A DNA stretch of 64,000 bases, from positions 382,628 through 446,627 of the forward strand of contig NZ_LT635893.1 in NCBI RefSeq assembly GCF_900128595.1. Reading direction: 5' to 3'. Of the stretch, positions 49,508-60,027 are shown piece by piece. Position 1 is the first letter of the stretch; each line of letters opens with the position of its first letter. The notes under the pieces are model-generated. The model saw only the letters and a list, made by a program, of their open reading frames with translations. It did no database searches and had not been told where the DNA came from. This DNA is from Buchnera aphidicola (Cinara pseudotaxifoliae) (GTDB lineage: Bacteria; Pseudomonadota; Gammaproteobacteria; Enterobacterales; Enterobacteriaceae). Position numbers and translations under genes: made by a program.

Positions 49508-49715
49508 AAAAATTTTTATAAAAACACAATGTATATACATAATATGTATTATTAAAATAAATTTTTATTATCTAATAAATATTATATATACACTAAACAA
49601 AAAAATCTAGTACTTTGTGTCTATTTTTATAATAAAAACCATTAATTGCACAAATATAACAAGAATTGTTTTTTAAAATTATACAAAAAATTAAAAAAAA
49701 TCATGATAAAGAATA

Positions 49716-50978
49716 TCATTTAGATCTTTTCATCATATCAAAGAATTCATTATTAGTTTTAGTCATAGACAATTTATTAATTAAAAATTCCATAGCATCT
49801 ATTTCACCCATAGGATGAATAATTTTCCGTAAAATCCACATTTTTTGTAGTTCTTCTGGAACAGTTAACAATTCTTCTCTTCGTGTTCCAGAACGATTAT
49901 AATCAATTGCAGGAAATACTCTTTTTTCTGCTATTTTTCTAGATAAAGGTAATTCCATATTACCAGTACCTTTAAATTCTTCATAAATTACTTCATCCAT
50001 TTTAGATCCAGTATCAACTAGAGCCGTAGCGATAATCGTTAAACTACCTCCTTCCTTTACATTCCGAGCTGCTCCAAAAAATCTTTTAGGTCTATGTAAA
50101 GCATTAGCGTCTACTCCTCCTGTTAATACTTTTCCAGAAGCTGGAACAACAGTATTATATGCCCTAGCTAATCGAGTAATTGAATCTAATAAGATTATAA
50201 CATCTTTTTTATGTTCTACTAATCTTTTTGCTCGTTCAATTACCATTTCAGCTACTTGAACATGTCTAGATGAAGGTTCATCAAAAGTAGAGGCTACTAC
50301 TTCTCCTTTGACTAGTCTTTGCATTTCAGTTACTTCTTCTGGTCTTTCATCTATCAAAAGAACCATTAACACACAATCTGGATGATTATAAGCAATACTT
50401 TGAGCAATATTTTGCAATAATATAGTTTTTCCAGCTTTCGGAGGAGCTACAATTAAACCCCTTTGCCCACGACCAATAGGAGACGATAAATCTAATACTC
50501 TGGCAGTTAAATCTTCTTTAGAACCATTACCTCGTTCCATTTTTAACCTAGAGTTAGCATGTAACGGAGTTAAGTTTTCAAATAAAATTTTACTACGTGC
50601 ATTTTCCGGTTTATCATAATTTATCATATTAACTTTTAATAAAGCAAAATAACGTTCGCCTTCTTTAGGAGGTCTAATTTTACCAGAAATTGTATCTCCT
50701 GTTCTTAAATTAAAACGACGAATTTGACTAGGAGATACGTAAATATCGTCAGGTCCAGCTAAATAAGAACTATCTGCAGATCTCAAAAAACCAAAACCAT
50801 CCTGTAAAATTTCTAAAACACCATCTCCAAATATATCTTCTCCACTTTTTGAATGTTGTTTCAGTATAGAAAAAATTATATCTTGTTTACGTATACGTGC
50901 TAAATTTTCAAGACCTATCCTTTCACCTAAAATAATAAGTTTTGATACTGATGTATTTTTTAATTTGGTAAGATTCAT
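49716..50978 (-). CDS. rho: Transcription termination factor Rho
   Basis: Hexameric RNA helicase. ATG 50978 ([19 protein letters not shown]) gives 420 residues (E. coli 419). Cold-shock-like RNA-binding domain [30 protein letters not shown], Walker [14 protein letters not shown], Walker [18 protein letters not shown], and Q/R-loop regions. The frame is open to 51032, but that adds a hydrophobic N-terminus absent from Rho. Downstream of trxA. Confidence 0.97.
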   Translation of the reverse strand: MNLTKLKNTSVSKLIILGERIGLENLARIRKQDIIFSILKQHSKSGEDIFGDGVLEILQDGFGFLRSADSSYLAGPDDIYVSPSQIRRFNLRTGDTISGKIRPPKEGERYFALLKVNMINYDKPENARSKILFENLTPLHANSRLKMERGNGSKEDLTARVLDLSSPIGRGQRGLIVAPPKAGKTILLQNIAQSIAYNHPDCVLMVLLIDERPEEVTEMQRLVKGEVVASTFDEPSSRHVQVAEMVIERAKRLVEHKKDVIILLDSITRLARAYNTVVPASGKVLTGGVDANALHRPKRFFGAARNVKEGGSLTIIATALVDTGSKMDEVIYEEFKGTGNMELPLSRKIAEKRVFPAIDYNRSGTRREELLTVPEELQKMWILRKIIHPMGEIDAMEFLINKLSMTKTNNEFFDMMKRSK

Positions 50979-51125
50979 AATAGGGAGTTTTTTAATCCAT
51001 TTAAAAAAAAATATAAAATATTTAATGTACAATAATAAATTTATATAAATATATATACAGTAAAGTATGTGTAAATTTGGTGTTTTTAAAAAAAATAAAT
51101 ATATAGTTCATCACAAATAATTATA

Positions 51126-51164
51126 TTATTTGTTTTGCTATACCGGATAATTGAAAACAAATAA
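51126..51164 (-). other. Hairpin between trxA and rho
   Basis: A perfect 11-bp A/T stem (TTATTTGTTTT 51126-51136 with AAAACAAATAA 51154-51164) has a 17-base loop. It begins 12 bases after the trxA stop in the minus direction. It could be a weak trxA terminator or part of a rho leader; E. coli rho has an attenuated leader in the same place. Confidence 0.45.
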
Positions 51165-51175
51165 AAAAAAAGATT

Positions 51176-51511
51176 TTAATGTAACAATTTTTTATCTAAA
51201 AAATTTTTCAATTCCATTTTTGATACAACACCTATTTTAGTTCCTACAATTTGATTTTTATTAAATAATAATAAAGTCGGAATACCTTTAATAGAATATT
51301 TTATTGGTATTTTTTTATTCATATCAATGTTAATTTTTCCTACAATCATTCGTTCAAAATATTCATTAGCAATATCTTCTAATATAGGTGATAAGATTTT
51401 ACATGGTCCGCACCAATCTGCCCAAAAATCTACTAAAACATATTTCTTTGAAGAAAATACTTCTTTTTTAAAATTTTTATCCGTTAATTCAATAATTTTA
51501 GTTATTTTCAT
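51176..51511 (-). CDS. trxA: Thioredoxin 1
   Basis: Disulphide reductase. Active site FWADWCGPCKILSPIL; cis-Pro region IKGIPTLLLF. ATG 51511 gives 111 residues (E. coli 109), with AGGA 6 bases upstream; the open frame to 51559 adds an unrelated hydrophobic stretch. Between rep and rho, as in E. coli. Confidence 0.96.
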   Translation of the reverse strand: MKITKIIELTDKNFKKEVFSSKKYVLVDFWADWCGPCKILSPILEDIANEYFERMIVGKINIDMNKKIPIKYSIKGIPTLLLFNKNQIVGTKIGVVSKMELKNFLDKKLLH

Positions 51512-51616
51512 AAATATCCTAATACATATTATATTAAATAATATAACCAATATTTTCATTATTATTGATAATATTTCTTAAAAAATAGTTTTTAACATAA
51601 AAACTATTATTCAAAA

Positions 51617-53602
51617 CTAGATATTGTATACTTTTTTATTAAAAATTTTTTCATTATGGTTTATATGATATTTAACCCAGTATGTTTCTTTTCGTGGTAA
51701 TTCAAACAAAAAACGACTGGGTTGTAAACTAACAAATACACCAAATTTCCTTTTATTTTTACAAAAACTAAGCAATAATTGTGTTTTTGCACGAGTCATT
51801 CCAACATACATCAAACGACGTTCTTCTGTAATATTATTATCTATAATACTTTTTTGGTGTGGAAAAGTTCCTTCTTCCATACCAATAATACAAACTACTG
51901 AAAATTCTAACCCTTTAGAAGCATGTATAGTCATTAAATGCAGTTTATCAAATTTTGAATTAGTATGATCAGAATCTAGATTTTCAAAATCACCGCACAT
52001 AAAGCGTATCAGGATATCCTCTAATTTTAAAGGTACAGTGATACTATTACCTACTAGTGTTTTATACAACCATTTAGAAAAAAACAATATATCCTGTATA
52101 CGTCTTTCAGACAAAACTGTATTGTTGTAATAATTAGTAACCCAATCAAAATAATTAATATCATTAATTATATAATCTAAAATAGATTCTGGTTTATTTA
52201 ATAAATATGAAGATAATTGTAAAATCCATACTACAAAATCATTCAACTGTGATACAACACTTTTGTTTAGTTGAATAATCATACGTTTATCCGTACTTGC
52301 AACAAACAAACTTATTTGATTTTTCGTAGCAAAAATTTTTAACTTAGATAAAGTAATTAATCCTATTCTTCGACGCGGAATATTAATAATACGTAAAAAT
52401 GCTAAGTCATCTTCATGATTAACTATTAATCTTAAATATGCTAATAAATCTTTAATCTCTAAAGAACTAAAAAAAGATTGTCCTGCATGAACAACATATG
52501 GAATGTTTCGATATATTAATTCTGATTCCACTACTTTTACTTGATAATTACTTCGATATAAAATTGCATAATCGCTATACTGATTGTTATGACGACATTT
52601 ATGTTTTTGAATATGTTGAATTATTTGTTGTGCTTCATGAATTTCGTTGATAGACATAAAAACAAAAATCTTATTTCCGTAGTCTAAAGTAGAAAACAAT
52701 TTCTTATTAAAGAAGTTAATGTTGTTCGAAATTAATATATTTGCCGCGTGTAATATACAACCAGAAGAGCGATAATTTTGTTCTAACTTAATTATATCTA
52801 AAGAAGGAAAGTCTTGCTTTAATAAATAAAAAATTTTTTGTTGAGCTCCTCTCCATGAATAAATAGATTGATCATTATCACCGACAACTGTTAAATTAGA
52901 ATTATAACCACACAATAATTTCATTAATTGATATTGACTAATATTAATGTCTTGATATTCATCTACTAACAAATATTGAACTTTTTTTTGCCAACAAAAT
53001 CTTATATAAATATTATTCTTTAACAAAACAGTAGGTAAAAAAATCAAATCATTAAAATCTAATATATTATGTTGTTTTAAAAAAAAATCATATTTTTCAT
53101 ATAAAAAAACATATTTTTTTTCTACAAAAGAATGAATTTGTTTGCGAACTAATTGAGGGGTCAATAATTTATTCTTCCAATTAGAAATTTGATAAAGTAA
53201 TTTTTTTAAGAACAAAACATCATTTTTTGTATGAATATCAGCTAAACTTTTTAAAAGACGTAACTGTTCATCTTCGTCAAATAATGTAAAATTTTTTTTT
53301 AAACCTAAAGTTTTATATTCACTACGAATAATTTTTAAGCCTAGAGCATGAAATGTAGATACTGTAATATCTTGAATTTGTTTAATAGTTAATTTTTTAC
53401 ATAAACGATATTTAATTTCTTTAGCAGCTTTGTTAGTGAATGTTACTGCAAAAATTTTTTTAGGATCATACCGATATATAGTAATTAATGTTATAACTTT
53501 ATTAATGATAACACTAGTTTTTCCTGATCCCGCTCCAGCTAAAATTAAACATGGATTATCAATTATATGAATAGCTTTTTTTTGAAATTTGTTTAACATC
53601 AT
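51617..53602 (-). CDS. rep: ATP-dependent DNA helicase Rep
   Basis: SF1A 3'-5' helicase that helps replication forks. 661 residues (E. coli 673). N-terminus MMLNKFQKKAIHI aligns with Rep. Motif I AGAGSGKT, Ia FAVTFTNKAAKEIKYR, II LVDEYQDIN, III VVGDNDQSIYSWRGA, IV LEQNYRSS, V LMTIHASKGLEFSVV, VI EERRLMYVGMTRAK. All motifs intact. Tail divergent. Confidence 0.95.
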   Translation of the reverse strand: MMLNKFQKKAIHIIDNPCLILAGAGSGKTSVIINKVITLITIYRYDPKKIFAVTFTNKAAKEIKYRLCKKLTIKQIQDITVSTFHALGLKIIRSEYKTLGLKKNFTLFDEDEQLRLLKSLADIHTKNDVLFLKKLLYQISNWKNKLLTPQLVRKQIHSFVEKKYVFLYEKYDFFLKQHNILDFNDLIFLPTVLLKNNIYIRFCWQKKVQYLLVDEYQDINISQYQLMKLLCGYNSNLTVVGDNDQSIYSWRGAQQKIFYLLKQDFPSLDIIKLEQNYRSSGCILHAANILISNNINFFNKKLFSTLDYGNKIFVFMSINEIHEAQQIIQHIQKHKCRHNNQYSDYAILYRSNYQVKVVESELIYRNIPYVVHAGQSFFSSLEIKDLLAYLRLIVNHEDDLAFLRIINIPRRRIGLITLSKLKIFATKNQISLFVASTDKRMIIQLNKSVVSQLNDFVVWILQLSSYLLNKPESILDYIINDINYFDWVTNYYNNTVLSERRIQDILFFSKWLYKTLVGNSITVPLKLEDILIRFMCGDFENLDSDHTNSKFDKLHLMTIHASKGLEFSVVCIIGMEEGTFPHQKSIIDNNITEERRLMYVGMTRAKTQLLLSFCKNKRKFGVFVSLQPSRFLFELPRKETYWVKYHINHNEKIFNKKVYNI

Positions 53603-53713
53603 AAAAATAATATCTTAAAAATAAGATTTTAAAATTCATCTTTTTTATTCAAACAAAATTAAATTTATATATCTCGTTAAAATATTAAATACTAATATTT
53701 CACATTTAAAAAT

Positions 53714-55189
53714 TTATTTTACTATTATAGACTTCATAACATTCATATATAAACGCAATCTTCTTCCAATTTTTTCAATGGCATGATTGCTAACCATATC
53801 ATTTACATATTGTAATTCTTGATTACTAACAGAACAATTCTTAATAGATTCTCCTAAATCATCACTATGAATAGTGCGCATAAATTTATTCAACAAAGGA
53901 AGCGCTCGTTCAGAAAACAAATGACTACCATATTCTGCTGTATCCGATATAACTAAATTCATTTCATATAATCTTTTTCTAGAAATTGTATTAGTAATTA
54001 ACGGTAATTCATGTAAAGATTCATAATATGCAGAAGCTGGAGTAATACCTGTTTCTACCATAATTTCAAATGATAACTCTACACCTGCTTTTAGCATAGC
54101 AACCATTAAGGTACATTTATCAAAATATTCGTAATCTAAAATTTTTCTTCCTGAATATATATCAGCATTCTCGAAACAAGATTTTTTTAAACTTTTTCTC
54201 CAACGAATTAATTGTTTATCTCCATCTTTCCAATCTAAAATCATATTCTCCGAAAAATTACCAGAAATAATATTGTCCATATGTAAACAAAATAGAGGTT
54301 TAAGTATGTTTTTTAGTTGCAAAGATAGTTGATATGCACGAATTTTGGCTGGATTAGACAAGCGATCTAATAATAATTTTATTCCACCTTCTTTCATACA
54401 TTCTGCTAATTTTTCCCATCCGAATTGTAATAAAGTAGCAGAATAATCAGAACTATACCCTTTTTCTACAAGATGTTCGTAACAAGCAAGAGAACATGCT
54501 TGTAGCATTCCGCATAGAATAGTTTGTTCTCCCATTAAGTCAGACTTTACTTCAGCAATAAAAGAGGATCGTAGTACTCCAGCACGATGCGAACCTAAAC
54601 CAGCAGCCCATGCTTTTGCAATATTTAAACCTTGTTTTTGTAAATCATTATTTTTATGTACAGCAATTAATGTAGGAACACCAAATCCTCTTAAAAACTC
54701 TTGTCGTACTTCAGTGCCTGGACATTTAGGAGCCACCATAATAACAGTAATATCTGAACGAATTTTTTCTCCTTCTTCAACAATATTAAATCCATGAGAA
54801 TATCCTAAAGTAGAATTTTTTTTCATTAAAGATTGTAATTTTTTAACAACTTGAGAATGTTGTTTATCAGGCGTTAAATTAATTACTAGATCAGCATTAG
54901 GAATTAATTTTTTATATGTATTTACACAAAAATTTTCTTTAATAGCATTTTTCCAAGAATCAGATTTATTTAATATAGAAGTTTTTCTCAGAGCAAAAGA
55001 AACATTGAATCCAGAATCTCGTAAATTAAGTCCTTGATTTAATCCTTGCGCACCACATCCAATTATAACAATATTTTTATTCTGTAATACTTTTTTTATC
55101 TTTAAAAATTCATTTTTACCCATTAAAAAACCAGTATGTAAATTTATTAATTTTTCTCTAAATGAAAGAGAATTAAAGAAATTTTTCAT
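53714..55189 (-). CDS. ilvC: Ketol-acid reductoisomerase (class II)
   Basis: Second common step of valine and isoleucine synthesis, NADPH-dependent. 491 residues, E. coli length, the long class II form with a duplicated C-terminal domain. NADPH site [20 protein letters not shown], then [25 protein letters not shown], and metal-ligand region [16 protein letters not shown]. Supplies essential amino acids to the host. No ilvY regulator next to it, unlike E. coli. Confidence 0.97.
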   Translation of the reverse strand: MKNFFNSLSFREKLINLHTGFLMGKNEFLKIKKVLQNKNIVIIGCGAQGLNQGLNLRDSGFNVSFALRKTSILNKSDSWKNAIKENFCVNTYKKLIPNADLVINLTPDKQHSQVVKKLQSLMKKNSTLGYSHGFNIVEEGEKIRSDITVIMVAPKCPGTEVRQEFLRGFGVPTLIAVHKNNDLQKQGLNIAKAWAAGLGSHRAGVLRSSFIAEVKSDLMGEQTILCGMLQACSLACYEHLVEKGYSSDYSATLLQFGWEKLAECMKEGGIKLLLDRLSNPAKIRAYQLSLQLKNILKPLFCLHMDNIISGNFSENMILDWKDGDKQLIRWRKSLKKSCFENADIYSGRKILDYEYFDKCTLMVAMLKAGVELSFEIMVETGITPASAYYESLHELPLITNTISRKRLYEMNLVISDTAEYGSHLFSERALPLLNKFMRTIHSDDLGESIKNCSVSNQELQYVNDMVSNHAIEKIGRRLRLYMNVMKSIIVK

Positions 55190-55312
55190 ATATATTCCCT
55201 TTTAAAAAAAAATAAAAAACCATAATTGTTAAAATTTATTATACATATACTGTATATATATTATATATATATATCATTATTTTATATAAAAATATAATTC
55301 TGATAATTAGAA

Positions 55313-57160
55313 TCAACGTATTTTTTTCAAATTTCTTACTGCTCCAGTATCAGCGCTAGTAGCAAACATACTATATATTTTTAATGCATCTGAAATATTT
55401 CGTATACGATTTTTAGGCGTATAAGATTTTTTTCCTCTCTTTTCTTCTTGAATTCTTCGACGTTCTATTTCTTGAAAAGAAACCTGTAAAGTAATACTAC
55501 GTTGTAAAATATTGATACTAATTATATCTCCATTACATACTAAAGCAATTAATCCCTTCATAGCTGCTTCGGGAGAAATATGACCTATAGAAATTCCAGA
55601 TGTTCCTCCAGAAAATCGACCATCAGTAATTAATGCGCACTTTTTATCTAATCCTACAGATTTTAAGTATGTGGTAGGATAAAGCATTTCTTGCATACCT
55701 GGTCCTCCACAAGGTCCTTCATATCGAACAACTATCACATCACCAGAAAAAATTTTATGGTCTAAGATAGCATTAACAGCTTCATCTTGACTTTCATATA
55801 CTTTAGCTGGTCCTGAAAATATCATATTTTTTTTATTAATTGCAGCTGTTTTAACTATACAACCACGTGTTGCTAAATTACCCTGTAATACAGCTAATCC
55901 TCCGTCTTGACTATATGCATATTTTTTAGATCGAATACAACCATGAACACGATCTACATCTAATGTAGGCCATCTAAATGATTGTGAAAAAGGAATCACT
56001 GTTTTTATGCCTTGAGGACCAGATGAATAAAAATGAAACTTATCTTTATTTAATATATTCATTATATCATATTGTTTAATAATTTTTTTTAATGTTAACC
56101 CTAATATATTTAAAACCGATGTTTTCAATAAATTAATTTTGTTTAATTCAGACAAAATACCAATCACTCCTCCAGCACGATGTAAATCTTCCATATGATA
56201 TCTAGTAGTGCTAGGAGAAAGTTTACATAAATGGGGGACTATTCTAGATAAGTGATCAATATCTTTCATAGAAAAATTGATTTTTGCTTCGTGAGCCATA
56301 GCTAATAAATGTAATACAGTATTAGTAGATCCACCCATAGCAATATCTAAAATCATAGCATTCTTCAGTGTAGAGCGGTTGACTAAACTTCTAGGCAATA
56401 AGCTTATATTGTTATTTTTGTAATAATCTTGTGTATTTTTAACAATAACTTCACCAGCTTTCAAAAACAAATCTTTTCTATCAGTATGAGTAGCTAAAAT
56501 CGTTCCGTTTCCAGGAAAAGACAACCCAATAGCTTCAGTTAAACAGTTCATAGAATTAGCGGTAAACATTCCAGAACATGAACCACACGTTGGACAAGCA
56601 GAATGCTCTATTTCAGATAAAGTTTTTTGTGAAGTATTTTGATTAGCTCCGTGAGTAATAGCGTCGACTAAATCAATTTTAATGGTATGGTCATCAATTA
56701 TTACTTTTCCTGACTCCATAGGTCCTCCAGAAACAAAGACGGAAGGAATGTTTAGTCGTAAAGAAGCCAGTAGCATGCCTGGAGTAATCTTATCACAATT
56801 AGATATGCATACCATAGCATCAACACAATGAGCATTAATCATATATTCAATAGAATCTGCTATTAACTCTCTTGAAGGTAATGAATATAACATACCAGAA
56901 TGTCCCATAGCGATTCCATCATCAATAGCAATTGTATTAAATTCTTTAGGAATTCCTCCATACTTAGAAATTTGATCAGAAACTAATTTACCTAATTTGC
57001 GTAAATGTATATGACCGGGTACAAATTCAGTGAATGAATTAACTACCGCAATAATTGGTTTACCAAAATCTTTATCTTGTACGCCGGTCGCACGCCATAA
57101 TGCTCTTGCTCCGGCCATATTTCTACCGTTAATAGTTGTTGAAGAACGATATATTGGCAT
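55313..57160 (-). CDS. ilvD: Dihydroxy-acid dehydratase
   Basis: Fe-S enzyme for the third step of valine and isoleucine synthesis. 615 residues (E. coli 616). [26 protein letters not shown], cluster Cys motifs [11 protein letters not shown] and [19 protein letters not shown], and [20 protein letters not shown]. Depends on the Isc system downstream at 57725. Adjacent to ilvC with a 123-base gap. Confidence 0.97.
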   Translation of the reverse strand: MPIYRSSTTINGRNMAGARALWRATGVQDKDFGKPIIAVVNSFTEFVPGHIHLRKLGKLVSDQISKYGGIPKEFNTIAIDDGIAMGHSGMLYSLPSRELIADSIEYMINAHCVDAMVCISNCDKITPGMLLASLRLNIPSVFVSGGPMESGKVIIDDHTIKIDLVDAITHGANQNTSQKTLSEIEHSACPTCGSCSGMFTANSMNCLTEAIGLSFPGNGTILATHTDRKDLFLKAGEVIVKNTQDYYKNNNISLLPRSLVNRSTLKNAMILDIAMGGSTNTVLHLLAMAHEAKINFSMKDIDHLSRIVPHLCKLSPSTTRYHMEDLHRAGGVIGILSELNKINLLKTSVLNILGLTLKKIIKQYDIMNILNKDKFHFYSSGPQGIKTVIPFSQSFRWPTLDVDRVHGCIRSKKYAYSQDGGLAVLQGNLATRGCIVKTAAINKKNMIFSGPAKVYESQDEAVNAILDHKIFSGDVIVVRYEGPCGGPGMQEMLYPTTYLKSVGLDKKCALITDGRFSGGTSGISIGHISPEAAMKGLIALVCNGDIISINILQRSITLQVSFQEIERRRIQEEKRGKKSYTPKNRIRNISDALKIYSMFATSADTGAVRNLKKIR

Positions 57161-57388
57161 GGAATAAACTCTTTTTTACATAAAATTTTAAAAAATACAA
57201 TATTTTTATTTACAAAATATCTGTATAAACATATATTTTATATATTAAATACTAGTTGTTAAAAATTGTGTTTAATTATTACAAAATTTGTTTACTTATG
57301 ATAGGTAAATTTTGGTAAGATAAACATATGAAAAATGACTAAAAAAATAATTAACATTAATTTATTTTATAAAAATTTAATTTATTTA

Positions 57389-57462
57389 CAGGGACGGAGG
57401 GATTCGAACCCACAACTTTTGGTTTTGGAGACCAACGCTCTACCGTATTGAACTACGTCCCT
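57389..57462 (-). tRNA. tRNA-Trp(CCA)
   Basis: 74 bases. Acceptor AGGGACG/CGTCCCT, anticodon arm TTGGTCTCCAAAACCAA with anticodon CCA, T arm GTGGGTTCGAATCCCTC, which has one T-T mismatch in its stem. Discriminator G; CCA tail is not encoded. Confidence 0.95.
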
Positions 57463-57724
57463 AATATAAATTTTTAAAAAATATAAAAATTTTATTTTCA
57501 AATATTATACCTGAGAGATTAAAAAAACACAACTACGCAAAATAGTTAATGTATTTTAAAAAAATTATTAATTAATTATTTTAAATATTTAATATTTAAT
57601 TAATCGCTTACATTTTATAATTTACACGTTATATATAAAATGATTAAATAAAAAAAAGTCAATATTTAATGTATTAAATTATTTTATACATGCTATATAC
57701 ATAATTATCAAGTGAGGTTTAAAA

Positions 57725-58933
57725 ATGAAATTTCCTATTTATTTAGATTATGCAGCTACTACTCCCGTAGATCCTTTAGTAAAAAAACAAATGAATAAAT
57801 ATTATTCTTTGAATGATATTTTTGGAAATCCAGCCTCTAGATCACATAAGTTTGGATGGAAAGCAGAAGAAGCAGTTGATATAGCTAGAAATGAAATTGC
57901 TAACTTAATTCATGCAGACGCTAGAGAAATAATTTTTACTTCCGGAGCCACAGAATCAAATAATTTAGCTATTAAAGGAATTTATGAGTTCCACAAAAAA
58001 AAACAAACACATATTATTACCAGTCAAATAGAACATAAATCAGTGTTAGATTGTTGCCGATATTTAGAATATCAAGGATGTGAAGTAACGTATTTAAAAC
58101 CAAACAAATACGGTATTATCGATATTTCTCAAATTCAAGAAGTTATTAACCATAACACTTTATTAATTTCTATTATGCATATAAACAATGAAATTGGATC
58201 AATTCAAAACATCAAAGAAATAGGTCAATTTTGTAGATATAAAAATATCTTTTTTCATGTAGATGCTACACAAAGCATTGGAAAAATAAACATAAATACT
58301 CAAAAAATACCAGTTGATTTATTATCGTTTTCTGCTCATAAAATATATGGACCAAAAGGAATAGGAGCATTGTATATCTGCAGACAACCAAGAATTAGAT
58401 TATCTCCTCAAATACATGGAGGTGGACATGAAAGAGGATTTCGTTCAGGAACACTGCCTGTTCATCAAATTGTAGGTTTTGGAAAAGCATGTAAAATTTT
58501 AAAAAAAAGAATGAAAAAAGATATGTCGCATGCAAAACATCTACGTAATATGTTATGGAATGGTTTATCTGATATTCAAGAAATTTATTTAAACAGTAAT
58601 TTTTCTTATGTTACTTACAATATAATTAATATTAGTTTTAACTTTATTGAAGGTGAATCACTATTAATGGCTTTAAAAAATTTAGCAGTATCTTCTGGAT
58701 CTGCTTGTACATCAGCAAGTCTAGAACCATCATACGTTTTACGTGCTATAGGAATAAAAGATGAGTTAGCACATAGCTCTATTAGATTTTCTATAGGACG
58801 CTTTACAACATCAGAAGAAATTAAATATGCTATAATAGCAATTCGAAATGCCGTTGATAAATTAAGAAGACTATCTCCTCTTTGGGAAATGTTTCAATCA
58901 GGTATTAATATGAAAAAAATTATTTGGAATTAA
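57725..58933 (+). CDS. iscS: Cysteine desulphurase IscS
   Basis: PLP enzyme that takes sulphur from Cys for Fe-S clusters and tRNA thiolation (TusBCD route). 402 residues (E. coli 404). [29 protein letters not shown] Lys in [12 protein letters not shown], and active Cys in [25 protein letters not shown] is 8 bases before the ATG. First gene of the cluster; iscR, which precedes it in E. coli, is absent. Confidence 0.97.
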   Translation: MKFPIYLDYAATTPVDPLVKKQMNKYYSLNDIFGNPASRSHKFGWKAEEAVDIARNEIANLIHADAREIIFTSGATESNNLAIKGIYEFHKKKQTHIITSQIEHKSVLDCCRYLEYQGCEVTYLKPNKYGIIDISQIQEVINHNTLLISIMHINNEIGSIQNIKEIGQFCRYKNIFFHVDATQSIGKININTQKIPVDLLSFSAHKIYGPKGIGALYICRQPRIRLSPQIHGGGHERGFRSGTLPVHQIVGFGKACKILKKRMKKDMSHAKHLRNMLWNGLSDIQEIYLNSNFSYVTYNIINISFNFIEGESLLMALKNLAVSSGSACTSASLEPSYVLRAIGIKDELAHSSIRFSIGRFTTSEEIKYAIIAIRNAVDKLRRLSPLWEMFQSGINMKKIIWN

Positions 58934-58960
58934 TACTTTCATATAGGAAAATTTAAAATT

Positions 58961-59356
58961 ATGGCTTACAGCAAAAAAGTATTAGATCATTATGAAAATC
59001 CAAGAAATGTTGGATCATTTCCAGAAAAAGAAAAAAACATTGGAACCAGTTTAGTCGGAGCTCCTGCTTGTGGAGATGTAATGAAATTACAAATAAAAGT
59101 AAATCAAAAAAATGTAATAGAAGATGCTTGTTTTAAAACATATGGGTGTGGATCTGCTATTGCTGCTAGTTCATTAATGACTGAATGGGTTAAAGGAAAA
59201 ACATTAAAAGAAGCTAATAAAATAAAAAATACCGATATAGCCAAAGAACTGGATTTACCTCCAGTTAAAATTCATTGTTCAATTTTAGCAGAAGATGCAA
59301 TCAAAGGAGCTATTGCTAATTACCATAAAAATCATAAAAAAAAAATATCTAACTAA
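58961..59356 (+). CDS. iscU: Fe-S cluster assembly scaffold IscU
   Basis: 131 residues (E. coli 128). Ligand Cys are in GAPACGDVMKL, TYGCGSAIA and KIHCSILAEDA; the HscA-recognition motif LPPVK is intact. 27 bases after iscS. Followed by a 10-bp hairpin, then hscB; iscA, normally next, is missing. Confidence 0.97.
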   Translation: MAYSKKVLDHYENPRNVGSFPEKEKNIGTSLVGAPACGDVMKLQIKVNQKNVIEDACFKTYGCGSAIAASSLMTEWVKGKTLKEANKIKNTDIAKELDLPPVKIHCSILAEDAIKGAIANYHKNHKKKISN

Positions 59357-59367
59357 TTAAAATACAT

Positions 59368-59402
59368 TAGTGCTGAAAATAAATATGCTATGTTCAGCAC
59401 TA
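59368..59402 (+). other. Hairpin between iscU and hscB
   Basis: Perfect 10-bp stem TAGTGCTGAA (59368-59377) with TTCAGCACTA (59393-59402), 15-base loop, 12 bases after the iscU stop. No U-run follows. It lies where iscA stands in E. coli and may attenuate, process or stabilise the isc transcript. Confidence 0.55.
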
Positions 59403-59493
59403 GAACATATATTAAATAATATAAAATAAAAATTTATATATTTATATATACTTATTTTTTTTTAAAAATGATAATTTATTTTATAGGTCACTA

Positions 59494-60027
59494 ATGAATT
59501 ACTTTAACTTATTTAAACTTACACAAAAATTTAATATTGATAAAAAAAAATTAACAAAAAATTTTTATTTGCTTCAAAAAAAACATCATCCGGATATAAC
59601 AAAAGAAAAAAAAAAAAGAAAAATGAATCAATTATCAATGTCTATTAAGATAAATCAAGGATTTAACATTTTAAAAAAAAAATTTACTCGAGCTAAATAT
59701 TTGTTAGATATAAACAAAAAAAAAAATATTTATTTGGAAAATAATAATTTGTATCAAAAAAAAATATTAATAGAACAATTTAAATTAAATGAAAAAATAC
59801 AAAAAATATATAAAAAGTTAAATGCATATTCTAATATAAATAATTTTATAAAAAAAGAAAAAATCAAATTAAAATTATATTTTTCACAGTTCAATAAAGC
59901 AATTGAAGAAAAAAAAATAGATTATGCAGATCAAATTTTTTATCGTATATCATTTACACGTAAAATTATTAAAAAAGCTCAATATTTTAAAAGTAAATCA
60001 ATTAATAAAAAAGAGATAAAATTATGA
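59494..60027 (+). CDS. hscB: Co-chaperone HscB
   Basis: J-domain protein that brings IscU to HscA. 177 residues (E. coli 171). N-terminus MNYFNLFKLTQKFNIDKKKL; the HPD motif is kept in KKHHPDITKEKKK, just before a run of 12 A (59606-59617). The C-terminal three-helix IscU-binding part is recognisable but very Lys-rich. Its TGA overlaps the hscA ATG (ATGA). Confidence 0.9.
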   Translation: MNYFNLFKLTQKFNIDKKKLTKNFYLLQKKHHPDITKEKKKRKMNQLSMSIKINQGFNILKKKFTRAKYLLDINKKKNIYLENNNLYQKKILIEQFKLNEKIQKIYKKLNAYSNINNFIKKEKIKLKLYFSQFNKAIEEKKIDYADQIFYRISFTRKIIKKAQYFKSKSINKKEIKL

